Assembly (NCBI GenBank): GCA_903858635.1
Contig: CAIOJO010000324.1
Location: 1-56,724, forward strand
Origin: an uncultured Telmatospirillum sp.
GTDB lineage: Bacteria > Pseudomonadota > Alphaproteobacteria > Rhodospirillales > Magnetospirillaceae
Direction of reading: 5' to 3'
Length of the DNA: 56,724 nucleotides
The notes beneath the pieces are model-generated. The model saw only the letters and a program-made list of their open reading frames with translations, did no database searches and was not told the DNA's origin. This document shows, piece after piece, positions 52,795 to 56,724 of the stretch; position 1 is the first letter of the stretch, and every line of letters starts with the position of its first letter. Made by a program: the position numbers and the translations under genes.

Positions 52795-53317
52795 GGTCAA
52801 GGTGAATCAGGGTCAGCCCAAGGCCGATGGCGATTGGGGCAAATCCGGCCGGCGCCGCCTTCGAGGTGGATCCCAGGATGACCAGCAGGAACGCCGCCGT
52901 CAGCACGACTTCGGCGATCAATGCCGACTGGAGGCTGTAATGTCCTGGTGACAGCGCGCCAAACCCATTCGAAGCGAAACCGCCCGCCGTGAAGTTCGGC
53001 GCGCCCGAAGCGATGGCATAGAGGATCGTCGCCCCGGCAAGGCCGCCGATCACCTGGACGATCCAATAGGGGATCAACTCGCGCCAGGCGAATCGGTCGG
53101 CAATCGCCAGGCCGAGCGAGACCGCAGGATTGAAATGTCCTCCGGAAATCCCGCCGACGGCATAGGCCATGGTGAGGACGGTCAGGCCGAAAGCCATGGC
53201 GACACCGACAAAGCCGATGCCGAGATGCGGAAAGGCGGCGGCAAGCACGGCGCTACCGCAGCCGCCGAACACCAGCCAGAACGTTCCGAAGAATTCAGCT
53301 GCGAGCTTTCTCGTCAT
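52795..53317 (-). pseudogene. aqpZ: Aquaporin Z, truncated by the toxin-antitoxin module
   Basis: Aquaporins are six-helix water channels with two NPA loops. The frame starts ATG 53317 ([25 protein letters not shown] upstream) and reads normally through the first NPA ([19 protein letters not shown]) to about residue 174 ([14 protein letters not shown]). It then passes into the vapBC promoter and continues out of frame through the antitoxin gene to a stop at 52550. Helix 6 and the second NPA (the NPARS region) are absent and not found downstream. The channel is very unlikely to function. Confidence 0.85.
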
Positions 53318-53502
53318 TTTCCGGGCCTCCGGGTGAAACTTTGGCGCAGTCGACAACCGGCGATGCTGCACCGCCGAGCGAATGCCTCATCCTAGGATCG
53401 AGCGAATGCCGTGCGGTAGCCTCGGGAATTACTTAGGGCGGCATGCAATTAAGAACGGATTACCTCTCCCGTCGGGCCCGCGGAAGAGGCTGTGAAGACA
53501 TT

Positions 53503-53599
53503 AGTGGCGCCGGCCTCCGTGCCGGCGTTCCGGCGAAGCCGGAATGCCCCCATTTCCGCCGCTCCGCGGCGAATGACCGGCAGGGACGCCGGTCCCACT
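53503..53599 (+). repeat. Dispersed GC-rich palindromic repeat, copy D
   Basis: The longest copy, 97 nt, bounded by AGTGGCGCCGGCCTCCG and GACGCCGGTCCCACT. It contains several nested palindromes (TTCCGGCGAAGCCGGAA; CCGCCGCTCCGCGGCG). The left flank GAGGCTGTGAA is shared with copy A. It fills most of the 308-nt gap between the paiB-like gene and the broken aquaporin gene; the remaining part of that gap shows no other feature. Confidence 0.85.
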
Positions 53600-53625
53600 G
53601 GGTGAAAACCTCTATCCACAGCCGA

Positions 53626-54264
53626 CTAGCGTTCAGGGTCGCCGGCCATGATGGCTGCCACCGCCGCCTCGTCGGGACCGCCTTCGGCGTTGAGGCCGGC
53701 GACCACTCCGGCCCGGTCCTCGGCGTCGCGGTTCTGGCTCATCTTCCATTTGCCCTGCAGGCGGTCGACCGGCAGCCTGAAGCCGAGGATCCCTTTCAAC
53801 ATGGTGGCAATATAGTCGGCCGGGGCATCGCTCACCGCCCAGGGCTGCGCACGCTTCGCCTCATGCCGCTCGGTCAGTCGGGTGACCAGGCGCCGCAAGC
53901 GATCGGCCTCGTCGAAGACTTCGAGCGTTCCATAGGCATGGACCGCGACATAGTTCCAGGTCGGCACCACCTTGCCGGTCTTCTGTTTGGTGGCATACCA
54001 GGCCGGTGTGACATAGGCGTCAGGGCCCATGAAGATGGCCAGCGACTGAATGTCGCGGGCGCTCCCCTGCCCCTGCGGGTTACTGCGCGAAAAATGCCCA
54101 TAGAGGGTGCCGAACGGGCCCTCCGTTGCCTCGAGCAGAACCGGCACATGGCTGGCTTCCAGGCCCTCGCCGCCCAAGGTGACCAAGGTCGCCAACCGGG
54201 CGGAGCGGATCGCCTCGTGCAAGATCGGCAGTCGATCTTCCTGGAAGAGCGGCGGGGTGTACAT
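53626..54264 (-). CDS. PaiB-type FMN-binding protein
   Basis: A 212-residue split-barrel flavin-binding protein of the PaiB family, named as a negative regulator of sporulation and protease genes in Bacillus; in Proteobacteria the role is unclear. Key segments are MYTPPLFQEDRLPILHEAI, ASHVPVLLEA, TWNYVAVHAYGTLEVFDE and the C-terminal QGKWKMSQNR. The ATG at 54264 has GGAGGTGAC upstream. It lies downstream of the 2-oxoacid oxidoreductase genes on the same strand, separated by a palindromic block. Confidence 0.88.
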   Translation of the reverse strand: MYTPPLFQEDRLPILHEAIRSARLATLVTLGGEGLEASHVPVLLEATEGPFGTLYGHFSRSNPQGQGSARDIQSLAIFMGPDAYVTPAWYATKQKTGKVVPTWNYVAVHAYGTLEVFDEADRLRRLVTRLTERHEAKRAQPWAVSDAPADYIATMLKGILGFRLPVDRLQGKWKMSQNRDAEDRAGVVAGLNAEGGPDEAAVAAIMAGDPER

Positions 54265-54296
54265 GCGTCACCTCCATATTGGCCGCCGCCAAGGAG

Positions 54297-54395
54297 CCCC
54301 CTCGCCCCCATTAGGGGAGAGGGTCGGGGTGAGGGGGACGGCGCCCTCACCCTCCCGCTGCGCGGGTCCCTCCCTCTCCCGCAAGCGGGAGAGGG
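54297..54395. repeat. Cluster of GC-rich palindromes after the oxidoreductase gene
   Basis: Three hairpins in 99 nt: an imperfect one at 54298-54323, GTGAGGG/CCCTCAC in the middle, and CCCTCTCCCGC / GCGGGAGAGGG (54372-54382 and 54385-54395), which is perfect with a 2-nt loop. The last begins 6 nt after the stop of the padI-like gene and may end its transcript. CCCTCTCCC-type palindromes like these are common intergenic repeats in Proteobacteria and differ from the AGTGGC family. Confidence 0.6.
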
Positions 54396-54401
54396 TCTTC
54401 C

Positions 54402-55805
54402 TTACCGATACGTCTCGTGGCGCAACGGCGCCTGCGGTTCCCCCGCCGCTGTCGGCTTGCGCGGCACCGCTTGCGACACCGGAGCGGGGGCGTCGGGCTG
54501 GCCGGCCAGGCGCCTCAGCAGCAGCACCTGCTCGTCGATGCGCGACTGGATATGGGCGATCTGCTCTTCGCTCAGATGGCGATACTTGCCCAGCACCTTC
54601 AAGTAGTCGACCAGCGGCGTCGGCCGATCGGGCGAACGGGTGAAGGACAGGCCGTCCCGGCGGGTATATTCCCACAGACTGATGAAGTTGCAGTCGACCG
54701 ACAGCCGGCAGGCCTCGATCACCTTGTGCGGCGGAATGCGCCAGCCGGTGGGACAGGGCGAGTAGATATGCAGGTACGAGAAGCCTTCGAACGAGGCGGC
54801 GATGGCCTTGTCGAGCTTGGCGTAAAGGTCCTCCATGTAGCCGGTCGAAGCGGTCGCCACATAGGCGCACCGATGGGCCACCAGGACCATCGGCAGGTTC
54901 TTGGCGTCCTGGCTCTTGCCGTGCATATGCTCGCCGACCGGCGTCGTCGAGGTCCACGACCCGTAGGGCGTGGTGCCCGAGCGCTGCATGCCGGTGTTCA
55001 TGTAGCCTTCGTTGTCGACGCAGACATAGAGGATCTTCTCGCCGCGCTCGGCGGCCCCCGACACCGCATGGAAGCCGCAGTCGGCGGTACCGCCGTCACC
55101 GGCCAGGCCCATCACCACGATGTCCTTGCGGCCGATCCGGTCGTAATAGCGGCGGATACCGGCCAGCATCGAGGCGGTGTTGGTCAACAGCGGGTGGAAC
55201 ACCGGCACCTTGGTCCCGGTCTTGCCGTTATAGCCGACCGAGCCCATGCCGGGAATGCAGCCGGGCGGCGTCGCCAGGATCGAGTTGCGGCCCACCTTGC
55301 GCATGATGTGGCGGATGGTCAGCTCGGAATTGCAGCCCTGGCAACCCGACAAACCGGGGACGAACATGTCCTCCTTGTCGCCGTAGGCCTTGTAGATGTT
55401 GCCGGCGGTCATCCATTCCAGGGCACTGGTCGGACAGGCCGCGACGCAGGCCGGATCGCCGCCGCATTGGTCACATTTGGCGACCCGGCCGGCTTCTGCG
55501 TCGACGGCGATGCCGCCATAGGCGCAACCGGCGGTGCACAGCAGGCAATCGACGCAGCGATCGGCATCCCAGCCGACCACGCCGGTCCCGTCCGCCTTGG
55601 CCAGGGCCCCGGCCGGACAGACCATGACGCATTTGGGGTCGCCGCATTGCCGGCACATGGCCAGCTCGAAGACGCCCTCGGCGGCCCCGGGAACCACCGA
55701 GATCCGGCTGGCCCCTTGCTTGACGGCGGCGCAGGCGGTCATGCAATCGCCGCAGCCGTCGCACAGGTTCGCCTTGAAGGCGATGGTGTTGAACGCCGCG
55801 CCCAT
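54402..55805 (-). CDS. 2-oxoacid:acceptor oxidoreductase TPP subunit with fused ferredoxin domains, PadI-like
   Basis: A 467-residue protein. The N-terminal 150 residues carry several 4Fe-4S motifs (NLCDGCGDCMTACAAVKQG, CRQCGDPKCVMVCP, CVDCLLCTAGC, CDQCGGDPACVAACP). The remainder is the PorB-like TPP-binding subunit, with CQGCNSELTIRHIM, GLAGDGGTADCGF (TPP motif) and GEKILYVCVDNEGYMNTGMQ. The ATG at 55805 has a perfect GGAGGTGAT site, 2 nt after the upstream stop. The fused ferredoxin plus PorB layout and an upstream FAD/NAD subunit match the phenylglyoxylate:NAD+ oxidoreductase beta subunit (PadI). A pyruvate or other 2-oxoacid enzyme remains possible. Confidence 0.85.
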   Translation of the reverse strand: MGAAFNTIAFKANLCDGCGDCMTACAAVKQGASRISVVPGAAEGVFELAMCRQCGDPKCVMVCPAGALAKADGTGVVGWDADRCVDCLLCTAGCAYGGIAVDAEAGRVAKCDQCGGDPACVAACPTSALEWMTAGNIYKAYGDKEDMFVPGLSGCQGCNSELTIRHIMRKVGRNSILATPPGCIPGMGSVGYNGKTGTKVPVFHPLLTNTASMLAGIRRYYDRIGRKDIVVMGLAGDGGTADCGFHAVSGAAERGEKILYVCVDNEGYMNTGMQRSGTTPYGSWTSTTPVGEHMHGKSQDAKNLPMVLVAHRCAYVATASTGYMEDLYAKLDKAIAASFEGFSYLHIYSPCPTGWRIPPHKVIEACRLSVDCNFISLWEYTRRDGLSFTRSPDRPTPLVDYLKVLGKYRHLSEEQIAHIQSRIDEQVLLLRRLAGQPDAPAPVSQAVPRKPTAAGEPQAPLRHETYR

Positions 55806-55807
55806 GA

Positions 55808-56724
55808 TCACCTCCACCCTTCGCTCATCAGCCGGCGGCCGGTTTCCAGCGGCCGGGCGAGGAAGGCATCCTTGCAGTCGGTCAGGTCGACGCGCCGGCG
55901 AATCAGTTCGCCCATGATGCCCACGTCGAACGGCTCGTCGATACTGGCGTAGCCGACCAGCCGGCCCTCGGCCATCACCACCCGGCGATAGCCGGCGGCG
56001 GAGTCCGCCGCTTCGCTTTCCGACACCTCGACCTGCTGGCTGGCGGTGGCCTGGCCGATGGACAGGGCGACCCGCCCGAAGAAGCGATAGGTGTTGATCG
56101 GCACGCCACCGGCATAGGGCAGCAGATAGGGGTCGCCGGCCATTGCCATGCCGGCGATGCGGCCCTGCTCCACCGCGGTCGGGATGATGCCGATCAGGGC
56201 CGCACGGCCGCTGTGGAAATCCTTGGCCTGGGCCACGTCGCCGGCCGCCCAGACGTCGGGCAGCGAGGTCTGCATGCGGTCGTCGACCAGCACGCCCTGG
56301 CCCAGATCGATCCCCGACCCGGCCAGCCACTCCACCACCGGCCGCACCCCGGCCGCCACCAGCAGCAGATCGGCCTCCAGCCGGCTGTCGTCGTCGAGCA
56401 CCAGGATCCGGCCGCCCTCGGCCCGCACCACCCGGCGCCCCAGATGCAGCTTCACCCCATGGGCGGCGAAACAGGCCTCGATTCGCGCCGACGCCTTGGG
56501 GTCGAAATAGCCCGGCAGCACATGGGCCTGCATTTCCACCACGTCGACGGCAAGACCGGCCTCGGCCAGGTTCTCGGCCGCATGCAGCCCGACCAGCCCG
56601 GCCCCCAGAACCACCGCCCGCTTGGCCTGGCCCATGGCCTGACGCAGGCCTTTGGCGTCGTCCAAGGTGCGCAGGACATGATAGGGCATACCCTTACCAG
56701 TGGCACCGGCCTCCGTGCCGGTGG
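55808..56724 (-). CDS. FAD/NAD(P)-dependent oxidoreductase subunit, PadH-like, N-terminus beyond window
   Basis: Residues visible: the NAD-binding GxGxxG in VVLGAGLVGLHAAENLAEAG, the second FAD segment VWAAGDVAQA, and a C-terminal domain ending RRLMSEGWR. The N-terminal FAD-binding domain must lie outside the window, because an ATG at 56689 would remove it. The frame stays open to the edge and reads TGTEAGATGKGMPYHVLRTL, where the usual ATG-loop of such enzymes is expected. It precedes the PadI-like gene by 2 nt. The role is probably to pass electrons from the TPP/Fe-S complex to NAD+. Part of the visible loop is a copy of the dispersed repeat, read in frame. Confidence 0.8.
   Translation of the reverse strand, partial: TGTEAGATGKGMPYHVLRTLDDAKGLRQAMGQAKRAVVLGAGLVGLHAAENLAEAGLAVDVVEMQAHVLPGYFDPKASARIEACFAAHGVKLHLGRRVVRAEGGRILVLDDDSRLEADLLLVAAGVRPVVEWLAGSGIDLGQGVLVDDRMQTSLPDVWAAGDVAQAKDFHSGRAALIGIIPTAVEQGRIAGMAMAGDPYLLPYAGGVPINTYRFFGRVALSIGQATASQQVEVSESEAADSAAGYRRVVMAEGRLVGYASIDEPFDVGIMGELIRRRVDLTDCKDAFLARPLETGRRLMSEGWR
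56699..56724 (+). repeat. Dispersed repeat, partial copy E, inside the padH-like reading frame
   Basis: AGTGGCACCGGCCTCCGTGC and the next five bases match the left end of copies B and D for about 25 nt; the window ends before the rest. On the minus strand it lies in an open reading frame, adding residues of the type GTEAGAT next to the conserved loop. Whether the full element is inside the gene cannot be seen. Confidence 0.55.

Overview
This is a high-GC chromosomal window with few mobile genes, from an alphaproteobacterium. It most resembles a Rhodospirillales/Rhodospirillaceae member. Three things point there: the conserved tig-clpP-clpX-lon-hup order, the protein families present (PHA synthase, MlaA/MlaC, entericidin, HIG1-type small membrane protein, MaoC-phosphotransacetylase fusion), and many orphan response regulators. 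No genus is assigned from sequence alone.

Layout. Positions 1-6800 carry the protein quality-control block on the minus strand: tRNA-Leu(UAG), trigger factor, ClpP, ClpX, Lon and an almost complete HU gene, with a strong terminator after lon. Positions 7100-17400 hold metabolic genes: malonyl-CoA decarboxylase, NAD(P)HX repair, D-amino acid dehydrogenase, two single-domain response regulators, a ParA-CopD-like pair, a Nudix hydrolase, cysteine synthase, 3-mercaptopyruvate sulfurtransferase and entericidin. Positions 17400-26600 hold cystathionine beta-lyase, an unknown coiled-coil gene, an autoregulated TetR gene, a likely zinc-homeostasis trio (COG0523 GTPase, HisI, Zur-like regulator), envelope proteins and a Panacea-domain antitoxin-like gene next to a two-helix membrane protein. 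Positions 26700-36800 hold PHA synthase, an ACT-domain regulator, UppP, MlaC/MlaA and a MaoC-Pta/AckA operon.

Positions 36900-46700 form a catabolic block. A cobalamin-type radical SAM gene diverges from a complete branched-chain-type ABC transporter (LivHMGF plus binding protein), followed by a PaaI thioesterase, a phenylacetate-CoA ligase and an MFS transporter. At the right end (54400-56724) are a 2-oxoacid oxidoreductase TPP subunit with fused ferredoxin modules and an FAD/NAD subunit. Their order and architecture fit phenylglyoxylate:NAD+ oxidoreductase (PadI, PadH). Together these suggest, as inference, uptake and anaerobic oxidation of phenylacetate or a related aromatic acid to benzoyl-CoA.

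Positions 50500-53400 are a decaying accessory patch: a hybrid kinase that seems to have lost its ATPase domain and most of its receiver, a PAS-domain relic, and a vapBC-type toxin-antitoxin pair sitting in the 3' end of a truncated aquaporin gene.

Several repeat families run through the window. One is a GC-rich palindromic element of up to about 97 nt, with at least four copies plus one apparently in frame inside the padH-like gene. A second is a class of about 140-150 nt elements whose inverted arms are built from 7-bp units; one separates livG from livF. A third is a pair of perfect 12-bp hairpins flanking the malonyl-CoA decarboxylase gene.
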